Shown here: one piece after another, positions 24,285 to 32,156 of the stretch | Layout: every line of letters starts with the position of its first letter | Position numbering within the stretch: position 1 is the stretch's first letter | NCBI GenBank assembly: GCA_022792035.1 | Contig: JAAWAE010000003.1 | Coordinates: 1-32,246, forward strand | DNA: 32,246 nucleotides | From: Ruminiclostridium sp. | GTDB taxonomy: Bacteria; Bacillota; Clostridia; Oscillospirales; Oscillospiraceae | Direction: 5' to 3' | Notes under the pieces: generated by a model | Told to the model about the DNA's origin: nothing | What the model saw: only the letters and a program-made list of their open reading frames with translations | Database searches by the model: none | Position numbers and translations under genes: made by a program

Positions 24285-25658
24285 TCAATATCCCCGGCGC
24301 TTCAAATCCGCCGCCAGTTTTACATAGAACTCCCGCACGTCAAAACCTCGGATGTTCTCTCGATTCAGGTCCACCACGTCGCCGTGGGAGATGCCCCGCT
24401 TCCCCACCGGCTCCAGGAGGGTGAAGTTCGAGCCCCACTTGGCGGACTCCACCGACACCAAGCCGTCATTCAATCCGTCGAAGTGCTTGACGATGGGGTG
24501 GATCATGTTCAGGGGGAATCTGCCATGCTGGGCTTTTCTGCAGTAAGACATGACACTCTCATACACCACCCCGGGGGCGTTGGGCAGCACCTGGTTTCGG
24601 GCCAGACACGCGCGCTCCGTCAGGTCGTACACTGCCGCCAGGAAGTCTGGATTTGGGTCTCCCGCCTTTTTCATCGCGGCATTGTAGGCCGCCGCCAGTT
24701 TGAGGCGGGCGGAGTGGGGGATCTTGTCGTACAGATACTCCGCAAAGATACAGCCCCGGTGGGGTGTGTTGATGGTGGTCAGGGTTGCGACATAGCGGGC
24801 GCAGCCGTCTTGGGCAAGGGCGGCCCGGCTGTCCAGCCCGCCTTTGGAGTGGGCGATGATGTTTACCTTTTCGCAGCCGGTCTCCTCCGCGATCTGCCGG
24901 ATGCGCGCGGCCAGTTCCTTCCCGCTGTCCTCCACCGACGCGGCGGATTGCTGCTGTCCATAGCAGACCACGGCTCCGTTGCGGATCAGCTCCTTGGGGA
25001 TGCGGCCCCAGTAGTTGAGATAGCGGAAGTCCCGGAAGAAAACGCCGTGGACCATCAGCAGGGGATACTTTGTCTTACAGACCTCGCTCTCCGCCCGGAC
25101 CAGATCCAGCTCCCACTTCTGGGTTTCAAACTCCACTTCGTCTTTGGCGATCCGGATGATTTTCATGAGATACCAGACGTTCACCAGGGGGATCCACCCG
25201 CACAGCGCCGCCAGAAGACGGTGCTTGATGCCCAGCTGTACAGAGGTGAGGTAGACCCGGAGCATACCGCTCCAGAAAAGGGCGCACAGGGAGAGGATCA
25301 CCAGGGTCAGGTCTGCACTCAGAAGCAGGGGCCTCCCGACGCCTCCCGGGGTGGGAATGATCCGGAAGACCACGGCCCAGAGGAAAAGGATTTGTATGAT
25401 CAGCGAAACAAGAAACTCTGCCGCGAAGAGCTGCAGCAGCTCGACTGCCTCCGCCAGCTGCTGGATGCGCCCCGTAGGAGCCGTCTTGGGCAGGGGGCGG
25501 ACATTGAGAAAGAGGAACACCGCCAGCAGCGGCAGCCAGCAGGAGAAGGTAAGCGGGCGATCTGACCGGCTTGCGAAACAGGCCAGAGTAAAGAGAGGGA
25601 TGTACTGGATCGCCGCGGCCATCAGCAGTCCTGCGATGATCCGTCTGAGGTACGTCAT
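24285..25658 (-). CDS. Membrane-anchored lipase-like alpha/beta hydrolase
   Basis: A 457-residue protein. The first 190 residues hold about five hydrophobic helices (for example IIAGLLMAAAIQYIPLFTLA and VSLIIQILFLWAVVF). The rest is an alpha/beta hydrolase resembling triacylglycerol lipases: YPLLMVHGVFF (oxyanion region), nucleophile Ser271 in NIIAHSKGGLDSRAAL, then TTINTPHRG. Asp in HFDGLNDGLV and the histidine in RGISHGDVVDL fit the remaining triad. The nucleophile motif is A-H-S-K-G, with Ala in place of the first Gly. The start at 25658 has GGGAGG, 16 bases after the histidine kinase stop, so it is the last gene of the hybrid-kinase operon. The substrate may be a membrane lipid; which side of the membrane the enzyme faces is uncertain. 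Confidence 0.82.
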   Translation of the reverse strand: MTYLRRIIAGLLMAAAIQYIPLFTLACFASRSDRPLTFSCWLPLLAVFLFLNVRPLPKTAPTGRIQQLAEAVELLQLFAAEFLVSLIIQILFLWAVVFRIIPTPGGVGRPLLLSADLTLVILSLCALFWSGMLRVYLTSVQLGIKHRLLAALCGWIPLVNVWYLMKIIRIAKDEVEFETQKWELDLVRAESEVCKTKYPLLMVHGVFFRDFRYLNYWGRIPKELIRNGAVVCYGQQQSAASVEDSGKELAARIRQIAEETGCEKVNIIAHSKGGLDSRAALAQDGCARYVATLTTINTPHRGCIFAEYLYDKIPHSARLKLAAAYNAAMKKAGDPNPDFLAAVYDLTERACLARNQVLPNAPGVVYESVMSYCRKAQHGRFPLNMIHPIVKHFDGLNDGLVSVESAKWGSNFTLLEPVGKRGISHGDVVDLNRENIRGFDVREFYVKLAADLKRRGY

Positions 25659-25674
25659 AAAGCCGCCTCCCAAT

Positions 25675-28245
25675 TTAGTTCAGATATTCCCTTAACTTGC
25701 AGGCAACGGTCTGAAGGTCGATTGGTTTTGCCAAATGGTCATTCATACCGCAGTCCAAGCATTTTTGGATATCCTCGGAGAACGCGTCGGCTGTCATGGC
25801 GATGATGGGGAGGTCGGCGTCCTCACGGGCCAGAGCCCGGATGGCCGCGGTGGCTTCGTAGCCGTCCATAATGGGCATACGCACGTCCATAAGGATCGCG
25901 TCGTAATACCCGACAGGGGAGTTTTGGAATTTTGCCGCGCAAAGCTGACCGTTTTCCACCCAATCCAAGTCCAGCTCCAGGGCGGAAAGCAGCTCTCTGG
26001 CCACTTCCCAGTTGAGTTCGTTGTCCTCTGCCAACAAAATGTGCTTTCCCCGAAGGGACAGATCCACTGTGGTTTCGGCATCGGACGTTTCGTTTGCGGT
26101 GGGGCCGGAATATGCGCTTAGCGTGTCATACAAGGTGGATTGGAACAGAGGCTTAGAAAGGAAACCGGAGATCCCTGCCGCTCTGGCCTCTGCCTCGCTT
26201 TCGTTCCAATCAATGGCCAGAAGCAGCGGACTGTCCACGCCATAGGCCGAACGAATGGCCTGGGCGGCCTCCATCCCCGTCATGTCCAGCAGTTCCCGGC
26301 CCAAAAGGACCATCCGATAACCGCCATCCTGGCAACGGCGCTGGGCCAGCTCTTCCATGGCCTGGTCCGCGCGCTGGCACCCCTGGGCATGGACGTCCAG
26401 GGACATCAAGGAACGGACCGTATTGTTGCACAGCCGCTGGTCGCTGTCCACCACCAGAACGCTCCAGCCCTGAAGGGTATCCATCGCGCGCTCCTCTGCC
26501 TTCTCCAGGTCAAGCACGACATGGAACTCGCTTCCCTTGCCCTGCTCGCTGCGGACGGAAATGGTGCCGTCCATGGCGTCTACGATATATTTGGTGATTG
26601 CCATCCCCAAGCCGGACCCCTCTGTTTTTCGGACCCGGGTGTTGTCCTCTCGGCTGAAGGAGTCAAAGATCTCCCTTTGATATTCTTTTGACATCCCGAT
26701 TCCGGTATCGCTCACCAGAAAATGGGTGCGGATGTGGGATGGCTTCTCCGGCAGTTTCTCCTGGTATAAGATCACTTGAATGGTCCCCTGCTCCGGGGTG
26801 AATTTGACGGCGTTGCCCAGCAAGTTGATCAACACCTGATTCAGCCGCACGCTGTCACAGCGGACGTGTTCTGAAAGGATCTCATAGGCCTCCGCGTTGA
26901 ACTGCTGGTTTTTCGCCTTGACCTGGGGCTGCATGATGTTGACGATGCTGTCCATCGTCTCCCGGAGGGACATGGGTTCCACATTCAGTGTCATCTTACC
27001 GCTTTCGATCTTGGAGATATCCAACACATCGTTGATGAGTCCCAGCAGATGCTTGCTGGACATTGAGATTTTACGCAAGTATTCCTGGACCCGTTCTGGG
27101 TCATGGGTATGGTCCGCGGCCAAAGACGTCATGCCGAGGATGGCGTTCATGGGGGTGCGGATATCGTGGCTCATGCTGGAGAGAAATTCCTGCTTGGCGG
27201 CGTTGGCGTGTTCCGCTTCTTTTTGGGCCTGCTCCGCGGCCTTGCGCGCCGCGTCCATCTCCGTGTTCATACACCTCAATTTAGACATCTGGCAGCGGAA
27301 TACCCTCCGGTACTGGAAGAGCAGGAAGAGGAACATGGCAACCACCAGGAAGGAAGCGGTGTACACCAGGGCAAGCCAATGGCGGCTCATCCCCGAGATG
27401 GTGAGATCCAGTCCGTCAAAGGGAAGGACTGTTACCAAATACCAGTCACAGTAGGGCAGATCGGTGCAGTACAGGTGGCGGCGGGAGCCTTCGCTTTGCA
27501 GGATGACGGAGTAATCATCGCCGGCCTGCATGGCCGCAGCCAGCTGTTCAATGCAGGAAGCCGCTTCCTCGCCGCCAATGATGCCGGAGAGCCGGTCAAA
27601 GTAGTTTTCCTGGGCATCACCCTCGTTCCCAACGACATAACTGCCGTCCTCTCGGATCACAAAGGAATACATCAGGGAATCGTCGGAGTCCAGGAAAAGG
27701 ACTTCGTTCATATATTTGCTGGAAAGGCCCACCACGATGGCAAGGCTGTCCGTTCCGTCGGACATGGGATACGCGCAGGGGACACCGAAGAGGATGATGC
27801 CGCTGCCGCTGCTGTCCACGGCGGAGGCCGCTCTGCGTGTGCCGCCGCGCAAACTCTCCAAGAACGGTCCAGGGTGGTTGAGTTCCACCGGGTCGCCGTA
27901 AATCATTTCGATGGTACCGTCGGAGGAATAGAGGGCGGCGCACAAAAAGTGCCTTGCTTTTGCGCCGTACGTAATCTCCTCCTTCGAGCCGTAACCGTTC
28001 CCTTCTTTCCCGGATGCAATGTGCGCGATGGATTCCGCCATAGTCAGGCGGAGCTCGATGATCGTTTCAAAGTGCAGCGATACCTGCTCACTCATCCCGT
28101 CCATATAATCCATGCCGATGGATTCGATTGTGTTTTCACTCATAGTGTGAATGGATGTTCCCAGGAAGGAAAACACGAAAATAGTGATACATAGGATGAC
28201 CGCGATGCTGATTTTCAAAGACCGCGGCAAAGTCTTGCGTTCCAT
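25675..28245 (-). CDS. Membrane hybrid histidine kinase with two receiver domains
   Basis: An 856-residue sensor. A helix at about 12-33 and another near 290-312 bracket an outer domain of about 255 residues, in style a Cache-type sensor. A coiled-coil leads to HisKA with His360 (SSMSHDIRTPMNAILGM), then HATPase (LLGNAVKFTPEQG, DTGIGMS, GSGLGMAI). Two receiver domains follow. The first (about 600-705) has Gly649 in VLLGRELLD where the phospho-acceptor Asp is expected, so it is probably inactive. The second (about 735-850) has Asp787 in ILMDVRMPIMDG and is intact. No DNA-binding output is present. It is the second gene of the operon, 50 bases after a cytoplasmic hybrid kinase. Confidence 0.92.
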   Translation of the reverse strand: MERKTLPRSLKISIAVILCITIFVFSFLGTSIHTMSENTIESIGMDYMDGMSEQVSLHFETIIELRLTMAESIAHIASGKEGNGYGSKEEITYGAKARHFLCAALYSSDGTIEMIYGDPVELNHPGPFLESLRGGTRRAASAVDSSGSGIILFGVPCAYPMSDGTDSLAIVVGLSSKYMNEVLFLDSDDSLMYSFVIREDGSYVVGNEGDAQENYFDRLSGIIGGEEAASCIEQLAAAMQAGDDYSVILQSEGSRRHLYCTDLPYCDWYLVTVLPFDGLDLTISGMSRHWLALVYTASFLVVAMFLFLLFQYRRVFRCQMSKLRCMNTEMDAARKAAEQAQKEAEHANAAKQEFLSSMSHDIRTPMNAILGMTSLAADHTHDPERVQEYLRKISMSSKHLLGLINDVLDISKIESGKMTLNVEPMSLRETMDSIVNIMQPQVKAKNQQFNAEAYEILSEHVRCDSVRLNQVLINLLGNAVKFTPEQGTIQVILYQEKLPEKPSHIRTHFLVSDTGIGMSKEYQREIFDSFSREDNTRVRKTEGSGLGMAITKYIVDAMDGTISVRSEQGKGSEFHVVLDLEKAEERAMDTLQGWSVLVVDSDQRLCNNTVRSLMSLDVHAQGCQRADQAMEELAQRRCQDGGYRMVLLGRELLDMTGMEAAQAIRSAYGVDSPLLLAIDWNESEAEARAAGISGFLSKPLFQSTLYDTLSAYSGPTANETSDAETTVDLSLRGKHILLAEDNELNWEVARELLSALELDLDWVENGQLCAAKFQNSPVGYYDAILMDVRMPIMDGYEATAAIRALAREDADLPIIAMTADAFSEDIQKCLDCGMNDHLAKPIDLQTVACKLREYLN

Positions 28246-28295
28246 ATTCCTCTATCTCCACATTTGTTCAGATTTGTGCTGTCGGCGTACCAGAT

Positions 28296-30869
28296 TTAAC
28301 GTAGCCTCAACTGGCTCATGACTTGGAGCATTTTGCGCACGTCTACCGGTTTTGCCAAGTGTTCATTCATCCCAGCGCCCTTGGCCAGGGCGATGTCTTC
28401 CTCAAAAGCATTGGCGGACAGGGCTATGATGGGCATCCGCGCGGCATCCGGCCGGTTCAGGCTGCGGATCACCCGGGTTGCCTCATATCCGCTCATGACC
28501 GGCATCATCAAATCCATGAGCACGCAGTCAAAGGTTCCCGGGGCGGACGCTGTGAACACATCCACGGCCGCCTTCCCGTCGTTGGCGGTGACCACCTGCG
28601 CCCCCGCGTCATGGAGGATATACTCTACGATCTCGCAGTTGATCTCGTTGTCCTCCACCAGGAGAACGCGCATCCCGGCGATGTCGGCTTCCAAATCCTC
28701 CTCCGCAGGGGCTGTGCCCTGGGTCTCATCCACGCGAAGGGGCAGGGTGATTTGAACGACGCTCCCCTTGCCGGCCCGGCTGTCCACCGAAACGGTGCCC
28801 TCCATCTGGTCGACCAGTTTCTTGACGATGGACATTCCAAGGCCCACCCCGTCATAGTGGGTCCGCGCCCCCTGATGCTCCTGGGTGAAGGGTTCAAAAA
28901 TATGGGCCTTAAAGTCCTCGCCGATGCCGATTCCGGTATCTTCGATCACAAAGCGGCAGCTTGCCATTCCATCCTGGAAGGCGGTCTCCTCCGCCAGGAC
29001 GGAGACGGAACCGCGGGGACGGTTATACTTGATGGCGTTGTCCAGGACATTCATCAGGATCTGCTTCAAGTGCAGGGGATTCCCGATGATCCTGCTGTGC
29101 CGCAGATTGGAATCCTCCAGCGTCAGCCGGATCTTCTTTTCCTCCGCCTGGGGGGAGAGGATCGTGATGCAGTCCGCCAAGATATCATGAAGGTCGAAGG
29201 GTTCTTCCACCGCCGCCGGCCTTCCGCTCTCCAGTTTGCTGACCTGGAGGACGTCGTTCACCAGGGAGAGCAGATGCTGCGTGGAGACGCGGATCTTCTC
29301 CCTGCACTCACGCTGCCGCGCCGGGTCATCCTGGCTTTTCTCCAAAATGGCCAGCATCCCCAAGATCCCGTTGATGGGGGTACGCAGGTCGTGGGACATA
29401 TGGGAGAGGAATTCGCTCTTGGCCGCATTGGCCTGCTGCACCCGCTCTAGGAGTTCCATGATGGATTGTTCCTGCTTCTTCCGGGTCACCATGGTCTCGG
29501 TGATATCCTGATGGTATCCGTTCAGGCAGGCCCCCGGTTTCTTAAAGGTCTTGTCCGGCACGCCGCCGCAGCGGACATAGATTTTTCCCAGCTGCGGGTG
29601 GTTCCAGGGGTAGATCACCTCGGAACGCCCGGTCCCCAAGATTTCCAGGACGGAGTCCTGGACCATGCCCACATAGTCCGGTTCGATGTGCTCAAACCAG
29701 TGCTGATAACAGGCCTCCGGACCGATCTCATCCGGGACCCCCAGAAGGATGCGCATGGTTCGGTCCGGATACATCCTCGGCTGGCAGCCTTCCTCCAGCT
29801 CGATGGTCCAGATGCCTGTTCTGGCCCCTTCTAAAATGTCTTCCAGGCTCTGTCTTGCCTCCAGCTTATACTTTTCCTCCTGTTCCACCACGGCGTTGAC
29901 GTCCCGCAGGGCGAAAATCACACGGTTGCCGGCCTCTTTGGTGGCGGAAAAGTGGATCTCCAGGTGTTTGAAGCTAGCGGCGCTGTCGTTGACCTGATAC
30001 CGGACGGAGAATTTTTTCTTTGTCCGGAGCTGGGTGCGTACATAGTCCTCTTTTGTCATGGCGCGGAGCCGTTCCTGGTCCCGGGGGACGACGCATTGGG
30101 AAAGATAGCGTTCCATAGCCGTTGGATAGCCGTCCTCAAAATGGAGGCCCCACTCGGTCCGCATCCGTTCGCTGTCCCGGTATATCACGCATTCGCCGGT
30201 GTCAAAGTCCACCTGATAGATCCCCAGATAGTCCACGCTGAGGGCATGGAGGACGTTATAGCTCCGCTTTTGCAGTTCCCGGAACAGGTTGCGCCGTTTG
30301 AGAGAGGATACGATAAAATATGCCGCCGTCTGGAGCATATTCGACGCGTATTCCAGTGACTTTACGGGAGGGTTGTCCACACCGAAAAATCCGATGATCC
30401 GCTTGCCGTCATATAAGGGCACCACCACCAGGGAGCGGATGCCCTGCCGCTTGAGGATCTCATAGGGAAAAGGTTCCGAATCCCGGATCTCTTCCAGGTT
30501 CTTGATGGCGATGTGCTTGCCGGTGCGGAAATTCCGATACCAGCTGGCGCACACTTCGGGCGGGACATTTTGAAGGTTTTCCTTTTCCGGCGCTACCCCG
30601 TCGGCGGTCCACTCGTAGGTGTTGTCGTCGCAGCCGGATTCGTTCTGCTCAAAGATATAGGTCCGCTCCCCCTGCAGCGCCCGTCCCAGGTGTTCCAGCA
30701 GCACTTCCAGGGATTGGTCTGGAGTCTCCTCCAGCAGGGCGACGCGAAGACCCTCATTGATGACGGTCTCCAAGTTCTGAACGCTCTGTATACTGCTGTT
30801 CTGCTCATTGGGGTTGATGAGCGGCGTTTCCGCTCCGCTGTGTTCCAAATGTCGCTCTGAATGCGCCAT
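28296..30869 (-). CDS. Cytoplasmic hybrid histidine kinase (GAF/PAS, receiver)
   Basis: An 857-residue kinase with no membrane helix. A GAF-like domain fills about residues 35-195 (LEHLGRALQGERTYIFEQN ... SLVVVPLYDGKRIIGFFGVDN). One or two PAS-like domains follow up to about 450. HisKA has His493 (LSHMSHDLRTPINGILGM), and HATPase has NVLDNAIKYNRPRG, DTGIGIG and GVGLGMSI. The C-terminal receiver has Asp786 in VLMDLMMPVMSG. The ATG at 30869 follows GTGGAGG. It is the first gene of an operon with a second hybrid kinase and a lipase-like protein. No linked DNA-binding regulator or phosphotransfer protein is seen, so the output is unknown. Confidence 0.92.
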   Translation of the reverse strand: MAHSERHLEHSGAETPLINPNEQNSSIQSVQNLETVINEGLRVALLEETPDQSLEVLLEHLGRALQGERTYIFEQNESGCDDNTYEWTADGVAPEKENLQNVPPEVCASWYRNFRTGKHIAIKNLEEIRDSEPFPYEILKRQGIRSLVVVPLYDGKRIIGFFGVDNPPVKSLEYASNMLQTAAYFIVSSLKRRNLFRELQKRSYNVLHALSVDYLGIYQVDFDTGECVIYRDSERMRTEWGLHFEDGYPTAMERYLSQCVVPRDQERLRAMTKEDYVRTQLRTKKKFSVRYQVNDSAASFKHLEIHFSATKEAGNRVIFALRDVNAVVEQEEKYKLEARQSLEDILEGARTGIWTIELEEGCQPRMYPDRTMRILLGVPDEIGPEACYQHWFEHIEPDYVGMVQDSVLEILGTGRSEVIYPWNHPQLGKIYVRCGGVPDKTFKKPGACLNGYHQDITETMVTRKKQEQSIMELLERVQQANAAKSEFLSHMSHDLRTPINGILGMLAILEKSQDDPARQRECREKIRVSTQHLLSLVNDVLQVSKLESGRPAAVEEPFDLHDILADCITILSPQAEEKKIRLTLEDSNLRHSRIIGNPLHLKQILMNVLDNAIKYNRPRGSVSVLAEETAFQDGMASCRFVIEDTGIGIGEDFKAHIFEPFTQEHQGARTHYDGVGLGMSIVKKLVDQMEGTVSVDSRAGKGSVVQITLPLRVDETQGTAPAEEDLEADIAGMRVLLVEDNEINCEIVEYILHDAGAQVVTANDGKAAVDVFTASAPGTFDCVLMDLMMPVMSGYEATRVIRSLNRPDAARMPIIALSANAFEEDIALAKGAGMNEHLAKPVDVRKMLQVMSQLRLR

Positions 30870-30934
30870 ACGCCTGTCCTCCACATCGGCCGATTTTTGG
30901 CCATAGTCGCCGCAAAAGGCAGAAAATCCTTGTC

Positions 30935-30963
30935 ATGATATCATGCGTTTCCGGCCATGTCAA
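30935..30963 (-). promoter_or_regulatory. Promoter of the hybrid-kinase operon
   Basis: On the minus strand: a perfect TTGACA (30963-30958), a 17-base spacer and TATCAT (30940-30935). The -10 sits in a 12-bp palindrome, CATGATATCATG (30934-30945), which could be an operator. The region is shared with the 5' side of the divergent recombinase gene. Confidence 0.75.
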
Positions 30964-31060
30964 TGACCAGCAGCAGAAAAAGGTTCGGATGAAAAATAGG
31001 GAATGTTTGCGCGATATCAAGGTAAAATATCTCCAAAAGATGATTGGAGACTATTATTTT

Positions 31061-31903
31061 ATGAGAAATGATGCACTGATCCTGGAAGCGGCGGAGTTTG
31101 GCCGCTATCTGCGGCAAGAGGAACGGGCCGAGAGTACAGTGAAGAAATACCTGCGGGACCTGCAAGCCTTCCTGCTCTGGTTGGATGGCCGTCCGCTGAA
31201 CAAGGAGGCCACGGCGGCGTGGAAGGAGCAGCTGCTCCGCCAGTCCTACGCCCCCGCCACCATCAACTCTATGCTGGCGGCGCTGAATACCTTCCTGCGT
31301 TTTACGGGACGGGATGCCTGCCGGGTGAAATTCCTCAAACTCCAGCGCCGCCTGTTCCGGGACGAGGGGCGGGAGTTGAGCCGGGAGGAGTTCGACCGTC
31401 TCCTGGCGGCGGCCCAGGCCCTGGGCCGGGAACGCCTGGCCCTGCTCATGGAGACCATCAGCGCCACGGGGATCCGCGTGGGGGAAGTAAAATATATCAC
31501 CCTGGAGGCGCTCCGGCGGGGACGGGCGGAGATCGCCCTGAAAGGGAAGATCCGCACCATCCTCCTCCCGGCCAAGCTCTGCCGGAAGCTGCAGAAATAC
31601 GCCCGGAAACAAAAGATCGCCTCCGGGGAGATCTTTCGCACCGGAAGCGGGAAATCCCTGCACCGCCGCCAGATTTGGGCGGAGATGAAGGCCCTGTGTC
31701 AACACGCCGGGGTGGCGCGGAGCAAGGTCTTTCCCCACAACCTGCGCCACCTCTTCGCCACGGCGTTCTATCGGGCCTGCAAGGATGTCGTCCGTCTGGC
31801 GGACGTCCTGGGGCATTCCTCTATTGAAACCACGAGGATATACCTTTTAACTACAGGCAAAGAACACCGCAGGGCGTTGGAACGTTTGGGATTTGTGACC
31901 TAA
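31061..31903 (+). CDS. Tyrosine recombinase (XerC/D-like)
   Basis: A recombinase of 280 residues from the ATG at 31061; 304 if it starts at the ATG at 30989, which has AAAAAGG nearby. The N-terminal SAM-like core-binding domain covers about residues 1-95 (FGRYLRQEERAESTVKKYLRDL). The catalytic domain shows the full set: Arg in SATGIRVGEV, Lys in ALKGKIRTILLP, His-x-x-Arg in PHNLRHLFAT, His in VLGHSSIETTRIYL and the nucleophile Tyr in that last motif. The last 22 codons and stop lie inside the left arm of a perfect 90-bp inverted repeat. It resembles small invertases more than phage integrases. Sequence between 30989 and 31060 is AT-rich unlike the rest, which favours the later start. Confidence 0.92.
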   Translation: MRNDALILEAAEFGRYLRQEERAESTVKKYLRDLQAFLLWLDGRPLNKEATAAWKEQLLRQSYAPATINSMLAALNTFLRFTGRDACRVKFLKLQRRLFRDEGRELSREEFDRLLAAAQALGRERLALLMETISATGIRVGEVKYITLEALRRGRAEIALKGKIRTILLPAKLCRKLQKYARKQKIASGEIFRTGSGKSLHRRQIWAEMKALCQHAGVARSKVFPHNLRHLFATAFYRACKDVVRLADVLGHSSIETTRIYLLTTGKEHRRALERLGFVT

Positions 31904-31925
31904 ACAACAAAAACAATATTTCGTC
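31836..31925 (+). repeat. Left arm of a perfect 90-bp inverted repeat
   Basis: Every base from 31836 to 31925 is the exact reverse complement of 32246 to 32157. The arm begins inside the recombinase gene at the codons around its catalytic tyrosine, includes the stop, and ends 22 bases after it in ACAACAAAAACAATATTTCG plus TC. Homology stops abruptly on the inner side at 31925/31926. Confidence 0.95.
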
Positions 31926-32156
31926 GCAGAGATGCCCGCAAAAACAGGCCGCGACTACATATTGCAAGTGAATTATATCATGTAAAGCTGGAAAACACAA
32001 GGTATTTTTCTGGATTTATGTATAAGAATTAAGCCACGAAAAATTAAGATTTTGCGGCTGGCTTTGCTGCGCCCATTTTTCCCGCTGAGGGAAGGGCTGC
32101 GCCTGTTTTTTTGTCCCGGCTGTGTCTCAGCTCCCCTGGAAGGGGGAACAACGGGG
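31926..32156. other. 231-bp segment between inverted repeat arms (possible invertible DNA)
   Basis: The segment is AT-rich over its left half (about 31945-32060) and GC-richer with short hairpins in its right half. No convincing gene is present; the longest plausible frame is 16 codons at 31932. It holds a promoter-like sequence on the minus strand (31972-32000), an imperfect palindrome around 32033-32060 (AGCCACGAAAAA with TTTTGCGGCT), and two T-runs at 32073-32079 and 32105-32112 after GC-rich stretches. The arrangement fits a small invertible cassette, which is an inference. Confidence 0.5.
31972..32000 (-). promoter_or_regulatory. Promoter-like sequence inside the enclosed segment
   Basis: On the minus strand: TTGTGT (32000-31995), a 17-base spacer and a perfect TATAAT (31977-31972). 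As drawn it points left, antisense into the recombinase 3' end. After inversion of the segment it would point right, out of the window. Confidence 0.45.

Noticed and set aside
30934..30945. The palindrome CATGATATCATG as a recombinase target
   Set aside because: It is short, single-copy in the window and coincides with the -10 of the kinase promoter, so a promoter or operator role is simpler.
31932..31985. A 16-codon frame inside the enclosed segment
   Set aside because: Very short, no proper ribosome site, and it overlaps the promoter-like sequence.
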